From Roseivirga misakiensis (GTDB lineage Bacteria > Bacteroidota > Bacteroidia > Cytophagales > Cyclobacteriaceae): a DNA stretch of 64,000 nucleotides. How positions within the stretch are numbered: the first letter of the stretch is position 1; every line of letters begins with the position of its first letter. The stretch is taken from positions 186,001 through 250,000 of the forward strand of contig NZ_MDGQ01000003.1 of assembly GCF_001747105.1 (NCBI RefSeq). The letters run 5' to 3'. The position numbers and the translations under genes were made by a program. Shown in pieces: positions 45,697 through 53,565 of this stretch. The notes below the pieces were generated by a model. The model made no database searches. It saw nothing but the letters and a program-made list of their open reading frames with translations, and was not told where the DNA came from.

Positions 45697-45733
45697 AAGA
45701 GTTCTGGATTACTTTACATTATCCAGAACTCTT
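45697..45733. terminator. Perfect 13-bp hairpin, intercistronic
   Basis: AAGAGTTCTGGAT (45697-45709) pairs perfectly with ATCCAGAACTCTT (45721-45733) around an 11-base loop. In the gene direction (minus) it comes right after the peptide-like frame that stops at 45749, and before the next propeller start. The U run is short (CTCTTTAAGG), so partial termination or mRNA stabilisation is likelier than full stop. Plus-strand T run is better, but no plus-strand gene is there. Confidence 0.75.
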
Positions 45734-45748
45734 ACTTTTTTCAGAAGG

Positions 45749-45877
45749 TTAATCTTGAAGAACCTCTTTAATAGCTTCAGTCAACGACTGAAGATTTACA
45801 CTTTTACAGGGACTTTCGGTACAATAAGAATTAATCGACTTTATACAATTATTCTTCGATCCAGTTCTTTTAAATTC
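45749..45877 (-). pseudogene. Relic of a small secreted-peptide gene (tentative)
   Basis: The 315-base gap between two propeller genes (45670-45984) has no normal gene, but its minus strand holds a 42-codon open frame ending at TAA 45749-45751. It has three cysteines within 14 residues, in CIKSINSYCTESPC, and an amphipathic tail (LTEAIKEVLQ). It has no start codon; in-frame stops precede it, and a hydrophobic leucine run lies in another frame upstream. This looks like a decayed peptide gene in the same place in the operon as a second peptide. The alternative is chance: 42 open codons are not rare in A/T-rich DNA. Confidence 0.3.
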
Positions 45878-45984
45878 TTATTAACTCTAAGGTTATTGAT
45901 AAGCTAAAGAGAATTCATCCCTAAAGGAGCAAAAGTCTTAAGGAAACGCTTTTATTACCAAACTGTGTTAGTTTTAAAGTTGAA

Positions 45985-47112
45985 CTAATTGAGAGAATAT
46001 CTGTAGAATCTCCTGAAAGTTAAATCACCTTCTTCTCTAATCGAAACTCCTCCGGCGTACAGAAAACTACCGTCAAAAACGAAGTATTTGGCAATTGGTA
46101 ACTTATAATAGGATAATTCTTGAGTATTCAAGTCTAATTCAATCAATGACATTACTCTGTAACCTCGATCTATTATCTCAAAAACTGGTACTTCTCTAAA
46201 TTTTTGGTCCGAAAGATGTGCAACTATGCGATATAATTTATCATCATTCCGAAAGGACTGCTCGAAGTCTACTTCAAGTATTTTATACTCTAACTCCTTA
46301 GCCTGATCGGGGTAACTTTGTAGAAGTTTTGGACTTCCAAAGTATTCTGACCCACAATACAAAGACGTCATTTCTTCAGATTCGAAATTCCAAATATACA
46401 GTGAATCAGAGAAGCGATAATTGATCAAAAATGAACTTCTGTCATATTTAGATACAGTTGGGCCGGTATAGCTCGATGGTACAAGGTTACCGAATACATA
46501 ATTCGGATAACTAATTTGTCTATCAAATCTAGATTGTTCAAAATCATAATATTTGATTGGAACGGTTTTGGAAAAGTACAGTGGATCATCGTATCGAATA
46601 TCGTTTACGACTGGGATAATTAGTTCACCTTCATTTAAAATTGCATTTGAATAGTATCCAGCCCTATAATACCTTGAGTAATCACTTGAATTGTAAGGGT
46701 AACGATCTATTTTCCTTCCATCACCTCCAAATAAATAAAAATGTTGTCTAGCGGCAGGAAATAGATAAATCGAATCGTTGGATTTAAAAAATACAGAGAC
46801 ATCTGTTGAATTATGACCCTCGGGCCCTTCTCGTTCTATAATAATTGGATCTCGATACTTACCACTAATGAAATCAATTTGGTGAATAACCAAGTCTGAC
46901 TTACTATTTAAGCCATATTCCACAAGAATATTTCTATCCTGATCAACATAATTCGACCAACTTGTAAATTGGAGATAATCTTTAGGCATTTCGATTTCTA
47001 GACTATCCAGGCTTGCAAATTCCGAATATACGAAGCCAGGATCGCTACAAGAAGCCATAACTAGTACAAGAGTCACCAATAGGTGACTCTTAATAAGCGT
47101 ATAAACTTTCAT
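45985..47112 (-). CDS. Propeller-type lipoprotein, possibly DUF4221
   Basis: 375 residues. Lipoprotein signal MKVYTLIKSHLLVTLVLVMASC (Cys22). The motif IIEREGPEGHNSTDVSVFF with DQDRNILVEYGLNSKSDLVIHQIDF recalls the DUF4221 branch of Bacteroidota propeller lipoproteins; the family name is from memory. Blade-like strands follow to the end. It starts 7 bases after the stop of the peptide gene, so the two are co-transcribed. Function unknown. Confidence 0.7.
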   Translation of the reverse strand: MKVYTLIKSHLLVTLVLVMASCSDPGFVYSEFASLDSLEIEMPKDYLQFTSWSNYVDQDRNILVEYGLNSKSDLVIHQIDFISGKYRDPIIIEREGPEGHNSTDVSVFFKSNDSIYLFPAARQHFYLFGGDGRKIDRYPYNSSDYSRYYRAGYYSNAILNEGELIIPVVNDIRYDDPLYFSKTVPIKYYDFEQSRFDRQISYPNYVFGNLVPSSYTGPTVSKYDRSSFLINYRFSDSLYIWNFESEEMTSLYCGSEYFGSPKLLQSYPDQAKELEYKILEVDFEQSFRNDDKLYRIVAHLSDQKFREVPVFEIIDRGYRVMSLIELDLNTQELSYYKLPIAKYFVFDGSFLYAGGVSIREEGDLTFRRFYRYSLN

Positions 47113-47119
47113 ATAATTA

Positions 47120-47377
47120 CTAGCGTATTACCGGAAGTCTATTCAATGGACTAAGTAACTTCATTAAACTTGTTATGTCAATTCTGGATGCGGAACCTGG
47201 GGTAGTACAATCATCACCCGGCTTATCTTCACAGTCCGTCCTAAAATACCATCTACCCTCTATCTTATCAATGGAATTATCTGACTTGTAATCCCACCCA
47301 CTCGTCTCACTGAATGAGATTTGAGAGCAAGAGAAAGCTAAGCATAAACATAAAACTACAGCTCTAATTTTTTTCAT
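47120..47377 (-). CDS. Small exported cysteine-containing peptide
   Basis: 85 residues, first gene of the propeller operon. Signal peptide MKKIRAVVLCLCLAFSCSQ (a cysteine in FSC could also make it a lipoprotein), then about 65 mature residues with two cysteines in RTDCEDKPGDDCTTPGSAS, followed by DITSLMKLLSPL. The position (first, just before a propeller lipoprotein) matches small peptides (such as NVEALA types) found next to propeller lipoproteins in Bacteroidota, but no NVEALA motif is present. Function unknown; export and disulfide formation are inferred. Confidence 0.6.
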   Translation of the reverse strand: MKKIRAVVLCLCLAFSCSQISFSETSGWDYKSDNSIDKIEGRWYFRTDCEDKPGDDCTTPGSASRIDITSLMKLLSPLNRLPVIR

Positions 47378-47399
47378 CTTTTCTTTATTTGAATCGTTA

Positions 47400-47431
47400 C
47401 CTACTCTATTTCAGGGTTTTCGGCACCTCCC
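47400..47431. repeat. Copy 1 of a ~31-bp imperfect direct repeat
   Basis: CCTACTCTATT, two bases, AGGGTTTTCGG, then a short variable end and CCC. Copy 2 is at 47481-47511, 81 bases away; about 27 of 32 aligned positions agree. This copy ends 23 bases before the peptide start codon on the minus strand, in its likely leader. On the minus strand each copy keeps GGG-loop-CCC ends with CCGAAAA in the loop. Confidence 0.7.
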
Positions 47432-47480
47432 TTTTAGTGATCAAACTGCTATGTACACTCGCACAGATCACCTTGACTTT

Positions 47481-47511
47481 CCTACTCTATTAAAGGGTTT
47501 TCGGAACGCCC
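47481..47511. repeat. Copy 2 of the ~31-bp imperfect direct repeat
   Basis: Same unit as 47400-47431 with an internal one-base difference in length. Both lie in the 508-base gap between the peptide gene and htpG. The rest of that gap (47512-47885) is very A/T-rich and holds no open frame I would call a gene. It must contain the promoters of the propeller operon and of htpG. Confidence 0.7.
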
Positions 47512-47885
47512 TATATTTAATACTCACACAATGAAGGGATTATTATTTAAAATTTACAAGTATTATATGCATTTTTTGTTGTTATAATATTTCAATATGT
47601 TTAATAGAATAAATAAAAATACTTTTGATACTTTCACTTAGCCTAGAATAAATAAAGATTAAAGAATATTGAGGGGTAAGGATTTGCATTGTAAGAATCT
47701 CGATCGGCTCGAAAAAAATTCAATTTTTATCACACATTAAGCATAAAGTCGTCGATTGGTCTTTCTTCTGATCAATGAGCTTGAGTCTAATCGTAAGCTT
47801 CATTTCTGACATCCTGTCACCTTCCTTCCCTTGGTATGGCATTTGATTATGCCGATTCAGAATTAAACAATGACAAAATTTAGCT

Positions 47886-49781
47886 ATGCAGGAAAAAGGT
47901 AAAATTTCGATCCACACCGAGAATATCTTCCCGATTATTAAGAAGTTTCTCTATTCAGATCATGAAATCTTTTTAAGGGAGTTAGTTTCTAACTCGGTAG
48001 ATGCAACACAGAAAATAAAAAGACTGGCTGCTTTGGGCGAATACACAGGCGACATTGGTGACCCACGTGTAGAAGTCTCTGTCAATAAAAAGAAGAAAAC
48101 CATCACTATCGAAGACGGTGGTATTGGCATGACAGCTGAAGAAATCAAAAAATATATCAACCAAATTGCGTTTTCAGGTGCTACTGAATTCATGGAGAAA
48201 TTCAAGGATGCAGGAGACGCAAAGGAAATCATCGGTAAGTTTGGACTTGGGTTCTACTCTGCTTTTATGGTAGCAGGGAAAGTAGAAATTGACAGTTTGT
48301 CTTATCAAGAAGGCGCTGAACCTGCCAAGTGGATTTGCGATGGCAGTACTGAATTTGAAATTAAAGCGGGCAAAAGAAAACAACGCGGTACTACCATCAC
48401 ACTTCATATAAACGAAGACTCTGAAGAATTTCTTGAAGACAGCAGAATTCAAAACATCTTAGATAAATACGCGAAGTTTTTACCTGTAGAGGTTCAGTTT
48501 GGCCAAAAAGATCAGTCCGTGGAAGACGGTGAGGATAAAGAGGGCAAAAAGAAATGGAAAACTGTTAAGGTTGATAACATCATCAATAATACGGCGCCAA
48601 TTTGGACAAAGTCTCCTTCTGATCTAACAGATGAGGATTACTTAAGCTTCTATAAGGAGCTTTACCCGATGACTGAAGATCCACTTTTCTGGATTCATTT
48701 AAATGTTGACTTCCCGTTTGAATTAACCGGTATTTTGTACTTCCCTAAAGTCAAAAATGACTTTGAGATGCAACGAAATAAGATTCAGCTTTATTCACGT
48801 CAGGTCTTTATTACTGATGAGGTGAAAGACGTTGTCCCTGAATTTTTAATGTTACTACATGGTATTATTGATTCTCCTGATATCCCATTAAATGTTTCTA
48901 GAAGCTATTTGCAATCAGATGGAAATGTTAAGAAGATCAACTCTTACATCACGAAAAAGGTAGCGGACAAGCTCGGCGATCTTTTCAAGAAAGAGCGTGA
49001 ATCTTACGAAAGCAAGTGGGACGATATCGGTTTGTTCGTGAAGTACGGCATGCTTTCAGAAGAAAAGTTCTATGACAAAGCAAAGGATTTTGGACTAGTC
49101 AAAAACACTGAGGGCAAATTCTTTACGCTAGACGAATACGCCAAGCATATTGAAACCAATCAAACAGATAAAGACGGAAATAAAATCTGGCTTTACTCAT
49201 CAGAACCAGCCAAGCAAGATAGCTTTATCGCTACCGCAAAGGACAAAGGTTATGACGTATTAGTTTTCGATACACCGATCGATAGTCACTTCATCAATCA
49301 TATGGAAACTAAGTTGGAGAAAACACAAATCAAGCGTGTGGATGCCGATAACGTGGATAAACTGATTGATAAAGATGAAAAACGTGAACTGATACTTTCA
49401 GAAGAAGAAAAGACAAGTCTGCAAGGCGTTTTCGAAAAATCAATAGGCAATCCGACATATAAGGTTTCAGTTGAGCCTTTATCTCCTACTGACGCTCCAG
49501 TAACGGTAACCATGCCTGAGTTTATGAGGAGAATGAAGGAAATGCAAGCTACTGGCGGTGGCGGCGGGTTCAACATGTTTGGATCGATGCCTGATAGCTA
49601 CGATGTTTCGGTAAACGGAAATCACGCACTTGCTGAAAAGATTATTAAAGCAAAAACCGACAAGACTAAAGAGAAAGTTGCTAAGCAGGCATTTGACCTT
49701 GCTTTGCTGTCTCAAGGACTACTTGACGGTAAAGACTTGACTGATTTCATCAAAAGGAGTACAGAAATTTTGAGCAAATAA
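47886..49781 (+). CDS. htpG: Chaperone HtpG (Hsp90)
   Basis: 631 residues. GHKL ATPase domain: ELVSNSVDA (catalytic Glu and Asn), DGGIGMT, and the lid GKFGLGFYSAFMVA; middle domain NVSRSYLQSDGNVKKI; and a C-terminal dimerisation domain ending DGKDLTDFIKRSTEIL. Full-length for the family. Assists folding of client proteins under stress. It stands alone, with an upstream gap of 508 bases and a strong terminator. I found no standard heat-shock promoter by eye. Confidence 0.97.
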   Translation: MQEKGKISIHTENIFPIIKKFLYSDHEIFLRELVSNSVDATQKIKRLAALGEYTGDIGDPRVEVSVNKKKKTITIEDGGIGMTAEEIKKYINQIAFSGATEFMEKFKDAGDAKEIIGKFGLGFYSAFMVAGKVEIDSLSYQEGAEPAKWICDGSTEFEIKAGKRKQRGTTITLHINEDSEEFLEDSRIQNILDKYAKFLPVEVQFGQKDQSVEDGEDKEGKKKWKTVKVDNIINNTAPIWTKSPSDLTDEDYLSFYKELYPMTEDPLFWIHLNVDFPFELTGILYFPKVKNDFEMQRNKIQLYSRQVFITDEVKDVVPEFLMLLHGIIDSPDIPLNVSRSYLQSDGNVKKINSYITKKVADKLGDLFKKERESYESKWDDIGLFVKYGMLSEEKFYDKAKDFGLVKNTEGKFFTLDEYAKHIETNQTDKDGNKIWLYSSEPAKQDSFIATAKDKGYDVLVFDTPIDSHFINHMETKLEKTQIKRVDADNVDKLIDKDEKRELILSEEEKTSLQGVFEKSIGNPTYKVSVEPLSPTDAPVTVTMPEFMRRMKEMQATGGGGGFNMFGSMPDSYDVSVNGNHALAEKIIKAKTDKTKEKVAKQAFDLALLSQGLLDGKDLTDFIKRSTEILSK

Positions 49782-49802
49782 TTATTTCTCAAAAGAAACA
49801 AT

Positions 49803-49837
49803 AAAGCGCCCTGATTAAATTTCAGGGCGCTTTTTTT
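49803..49837 (+). terminator. Intrinsic terminator after htpG
   Basis: AAAGCGCCCTG (49803-49813) pairs perfectly with CAGGGCGCTTT (49823-49833) around a 9-base loop, followed by a T run. One of the strongest hairpins in the window. Confidence 0.95.
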
Positions 49838-49880
49838 ATGGCTTCATTCAAATTTGAGGAGAGATAAAAAATATTTTGTC

Positions 49881-49933
49881 TTCATTTGTGAAACAAATAT
49901 TTCTGAATTTAGTATTCATTTAAGAAACAAATA
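49881..49933. promoter_or_regulatory. Tandem 19-bp operator-like repeats before the thioredoxin gene
   Basis: TTCATTTGTGAAACAAATA (49881-49899) and TTCATTTAAGAAACAAATA (49915-49933) agree at 17 of 19 positions, 34 bases apart. Copy 1 contains the perfect dyad ATTTGT-GAA-ACAAAT. Copy 2 ends 11 bases before the start codon. A TTTG (49885-49888) with TAGTATTC 21 bases on is a weak Bacteroidota promoter that would be covered by both copies. A dimeric regulator is the simple reading. Confidence 0.65.
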
Positions 49934-49944
49934 CAAAAACTCAG

Positions 49945-50913
49945 ATGAAAAAGTTATTTACCGCCACAATACTATTTATATCCACACTAAGCTTTGCCCA
50001 ACAAGATGTTGTTAACCTGACTATCAAAAAAGAAGGTTTTGGCAAGAAAAATAAGTTTACAATTTATCTGGACGACGAGCGATTAACACCAGATAGCGAA
50101 GGAAAAATCATTTATGAAGGAAGTCGTGAAATAGATAAGGTTATCAGAGGCAGAGTCATTATGCCCAACGGCAGATATGGCGACTTCTGGCTTGAACCAG
50201 GAGACATGGATGTAACCATTAAGAAAAGTGGATTCCCCAAGACCATGGAGGTTATTGGCTCAGAGACCGACGCACTCTATAAATATTTTAAATACACTAA
50301 AGATATCACTCAAGTAGAGAAGAGGATTTTAGAGGACCCTGAACACGTTGCCTCACTCAATTACTTGGCAGGATACTATAAACGACACAGTAACGAATTC
50401 TTATCCAAACTAATCGATGGCTATTCAGAAGAAACACAGCAAAAGCTTTCGTGGATAACTGCTTATGTGAAAACAAGTGATATGAAAAAAGTAGCTAAAG
50501 GAACGCAACTCTATCACTTTACAGCCAAGACACAATCAGGAGAAACAATAAATACCAAGGATTTTGCTGGTAAGTATTTGCTGCTGGACTTTGCAAGCAC
50601 AGGTTGTGGACCATGTTGGCAAGGTTATCCAGAGATGATAAAAACGGTCAGTAAATACGAAGATTTACAAGTTTTGACTTTCAATGAAGATAATCAGAAG
50701 GAGACTTGGAACAAGTTTGCTAAAGCTCGAAACCTTGATATTAAATGGCCTGTACTATGGGACTCTGAAGAGAAATTCGAGATATTCGAAATGTATGAAA
50801 TTGAGGGATGGCCCTCTTTCTTTCTAATCTCGCCTGAAGGAAAAGTTTTAGAGGAATGGTTTGGTGCAGGCAAAACTAAGTTGAAGAATGCTCTGAAAAA
50901 ACATTTAGACTAG
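49945..50913 (+). CDS. TlpA-like thioredoxin with N-terminal DUF4369-type domain
   Basis: 322 residues. Signal peptide MKKLFTATILFISTLSFAQ, an N-terminal beta-rich domain of DUF4369 type (KFTIYLDDERLTPDSEGKI, FWLEPGDMDVTI), a helical linker, and a thioredoxin domain with C221-G-P-C224 in DFASTGCGPCWQGYPE. The cis-proline block is EGWPSFFLISPEGKVLE. Periplasmic disulfide reductase is likely, although its partners are not known. Terminator follows at 50971. Confidence 0.9.
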   Translation: MKKLFTATILFISTLSFAQQDVVNLTIKKEGFGKKNKFTIYLDDERLTPDSEGKIIYEGSREIDKVIRGRVIMPNGRYGDFWLEPGDMDVTIKKSGFPKTMEVIGSETDALYKYFKYTKDITQVEKRILEDPEHVASLNYLAGYYKRHSNEFLSKLIDGYSEETQQKLSWITAYVKTSDMKKVAKGTQLYHFTAKTQSGETINTKDFAGKYLLLDFASTGCGPCWQGYPEMIKTVSKYEDLQVLTFNEDNQKETWNKFAKARNLDIKWPVLWDSEEKFEIFEMYEIEGWPSFFLISPEGKVLEEWFGAGKTKLKNALKKHLD

Positions 50914-50970
50914 CCGTCCACGAGCGGACGCTGTTGTTCCGTGAAGGACACCGACTCAAAATCTATGAAT

Positions 50971-50996
50971 AAAAAAGCCCATTTTTGGGCTTTTTT
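50971..50996. terminator. Intrinsic terminator after the thioredoxin gene
   Basis: AAAAAAGCCCA (50971-50981) pairs with TGGGCTTTTTT (50986-50996) around a 4-base loop. A/T flanks make it work in both directions. Confidence 0.88.
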
Positions 50997-51059
50997 GGCT
51001 ATTTATAACTGGCACTCTATTTGGCTAGGCACAAACCTAAAATCGCTAAATTCATAGTT

Positions 51060-53564
51060 ATGCTGGCTAACATGTTCATAGTTGCTTGGAGGAATGCCAT
51101 TAGGCACAAACAATTTACAGTTCTGAATATTCTAGGGCTTTCCATCGGGATAACCGCTTGTTTTCTCATCGGGCTTTATGTTTTAAATGAAAGTTCTTAT
51201 GATAACTTCCATGAAAAAGGCGATCGAGTTTATAGAATTAATCAACCAGAGATTTGGGGAGAATGGGAGAACCAGTTTGCGTCAACAGGGCCAAATATTG
51301 CAGTTGCATTAAGGTCTGATATTCCAGAATTTGAAGAAGTTACAAGAATTCACTCACCTGGTCAGTATGTAATCACATATGAGCCAGATGGCGGCAATAT
51401 CAAATCCTTTGGTGAGGGCAAAGTCTTTATAGCAGAGGATAACTTTTTTAAAATTTTCTCCTTCCCTGCCATCAAAGGTAACTTAGATCAAGCTTTGGTA
51501 ACTCCTCAGAGCATAGTGCTTACGGAAAGGATGGCTACAAAATACTTTGGCACAGAAGATCCAATCGGAAAGACATTAGAGATAAAACGTTCTGGCGCCG
51601 CACCGAGGCCCTTCGTAGTAACGGCGGTTACAGAAGACCCTCCTGCTAATTCCCATATCAATTTTGATATGCTCGTATCGATGAGCAGTTACCCTCATAT
51701 TAAAAGACGCGAGCATCAATGGATTTGGACGACTTTCGGAACTTACGGACTTGTTCGCCCCGGCACTGACATAGAGGCGCTAGAAGCTAAGCTCCAAGAA
51801 ATACCTTCAAAATGGGCTGCTCCAGCAATCAAAAGAGTCTTCGAGAAATCATTGGAAGACTACTTAGAAGGTCGCAAATGGACGCTATATATGCAGCCTG
51901 TTAGAGAAGCATATATTTACTCCCCCCCTACTGGCAACAGGTTCGGTCCTGCGGGAAATATTGTCTATGTGCAGGTATTTGGAGCAGTTGGATTGCTCAT
52001 ATTACTCCTCTCCAGCATCAATTTCATGAACTTATCTACTGCTCGATCGGCCAATCGCGCGAAAGAAGTAGGCATCAGAAAAACGCTTGGTTCTCCTAAG
52101 AATGCATTGATCCAACAATTCATTTTTGAATCTGTTTTATTCGTTTTTGTAAGCACCGTTATCGCTACAGTGGCTACGGAATTCTCATTGAATGCATTCA
52201 ATAAATTATCTGAAACGCAATTGTCTCTTTATGACAAGCTTGCCGACCCAATATTTTTAACAATTCTAATTGGGTTTATTCTCACTTTGGGCATTGCGGC
52301 TGGTAGTTATCCAGCCTTCTATTTGTCATCATTCAACCCTATTGAGGTTTTGAAAGGCAAACTAAGCAGTGGTTTTAAAGGGAAATTTATTAGAAACGGC
52401 TTGGTCGTATTTCAGTTTACCATAACAATCGCTCTCATAATTTCAGCCATGTTTGTACAAAAGCAACTGAATTTTGCGGCAAGTGCCAACTTAGGTTTTG
52501 ATAATGATAACGTCATTCAAATGCACGGTATGGAGTGGCTGAATGAAAGTAACAAGGAAACTTTCCAGACGCTGCTTAAATCGAATCCTGCTTTCGAAAA
52601 AGTAGCATTATCGGATTATGTTCCCCCAAACATTTGGGCCGAAGATAAATACAAGGCTTATGGTGCCGATATGAAGCCCATAACGCTAAACAGACTCAGA
52701 TCTGAGGAAGATTATTTAGAGCTATTAAACCTTGAGTTTATAGCAGGCCGCAACTTTGATAAAACTAGAGGTAACGATAAAAGCAAAATCATCTTGAACG
52801 AAACGGCCGTCCAAGATATGGGATGGGGTACTGCCGATAATTATAGCGAGGATTCTCCAATTGGCAAGTTTATAACACTTCCTTCAAGTGAAGAAGCCCT
52901 ATTTGAGGTCATAGGCGTTGTAAAGGACTTCAATTTTAATAGTGTGAGGTTTGAAATAGGCCCATTAATGATCATCAACGAAAAGAATGATTTCTTATGG
53001 GAAAGCGGCACTGATTTTATTTCTGTCCGATTGAACTCCAGTTTGGTTCAAAATTCAGGTGAATTGGGGGAATTGATCGATGATATTGAAGAAAAATTAG
53101 CACAAGTAAACCCTGGGATTCCTTTTGAATACTCTTTCATGGATCAAGATTTCGAAAGCTTCTTTAGAAAAGAACAGCAAATGGGAGAGGTGCTCAATGT
53201 TTTCACCATTATGGCCTTATCTATAGCGTGCTTAGGTCTCTTTGGCTTAGCCGCTTTTTCTGCCGAACAAAGAAAAAAGGAGTTAGGTGTAAGAAAAGTT
53301 CTTGGCGCATCGGTTTACCGATTGGTATATGTTTTTACGGCAGAATTCACTGTGCTCATTGTAATTGCGCTTTTGATCGCCAGTCCACTTGCCTATTTAT
53401 TTGTCAAGAATTGGCTGGCTAACTTTGCCTTTAAGACGCCAATTTCCATTGTGGTTTTCCTATTGGCGGCGCTGGGTTCGTTAGTAGTAGCTTGGCTAAC
53501 CATCGGTTTCCAGTCGTTGAGAGCGGCTAGCAGAAACCCGGTGGAAGTATTGCGCGATGAATAA
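51060..53564 (+). CDS. FtsX/MacB-type ABC permease
   Basis: 834 residues from ATG 51060 (MLANMFIVAWRN, the family start). A TTG start at 51021 is open but adds unlikely residues. Two FtsX domains with a MacB-PCD-like extracytoplasmic domain each: TM1 (VLNILGLSIGITACFLIGLYV), periplasmic block, TM2-4 (ANRAKEVGIRKTLG...), then a second set with KKELGVRKVLGASVYRLV near the C-terminus. The ATPase subunit is not encoded next to it. Members are associated with peptide or antibiotic export and stress response. No PadR lies directly upstream here. Confidence 0.88.
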   Translation: MLANMFIVAWRNAIRHKQFTVLNILGLSIGITACFLIGLYVLNESSYDNFHEKGDRVYRINQPEIWGEWENQFASTGPNIAVALRSDIPEFEEVTRIHSPGQYVITYEPDGGNIKSFGEGKVFIAEDNFFKIFSFPAIKGNLDQALVTPQSIVLTERMATKYFGTEDPIGKTLEIKRSGAAPRPFVVTAVTEDPPANSHINFDMLVSMSSYPHIKRREHQWIWTTFGTYGLVRPGTDIEALEAKLQEIPSKWAAPAIKRVFEKSLEDYLEGRKWTLYMQPVREAYIYSPPTGNRFGPAGNIVYVQVFGAVGLLILLLSSINFMNLSTARSANRAKEVGIRKTLGSPKNALIQQFIFESVLFVFVSTVIATVATEFSLNAFNKLSETQLSLYDKLADPIFLTILIGFILTLGIAAGSYPAFYLSSFNPIEVLKGKLSSGFKGKFIRNGLVVFQFTITIALIISAMFVQKQLNFAASANLGFDNDNVIQMHGMEWLNESNKETFQTLLKSNPAFEKVALSDYVPPNIWAEDKYKAYGADMKPITLNRLRSEEDYLELLNLEFIAGRNFDKTRGNDKSKIILNETAVQDMGWGTADNYSEDSPIGKFITLPSSEEALFEVIGVVKDFNFNSVRFEIGPLMIINEKNDFLWESGTDFISVRLNSSLVQNSGELGELIDDIEEKLAQVNPGIPFEYSFMDQDFESFFRKEQQMGEVLNVFTIMALSIACLGLFGLAAFSAEQRKKELGVRKVLGASVYRLVYVFTAEFTVLIVIALLIASPLAYLFVKNWLANFAFKTPISIVVFLLAALGSLVVAWLTIGFQSLRAASRNPVEVLRDE

Positions 53565-53565
53565 T

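Noticed and set aside
47720-47917. 65-codon minus-strand frame at the htpG start
   Set aside because: Overlaps the htpG start, has no family features, and the composition looks like non-coding sequence.
50914-50970. GTCC...GGAC inverted repeat after the thioredoxin gene
   Set aside because: A 4-bp stem is too short to be meaningful; the real terminator is at 50971-50996.
51021-51059. TTG start at 51021 for the FtsX permease
   Set aside because: The family begins 'ML-N-----AWRN'; ATG 51060 gives this exactly.
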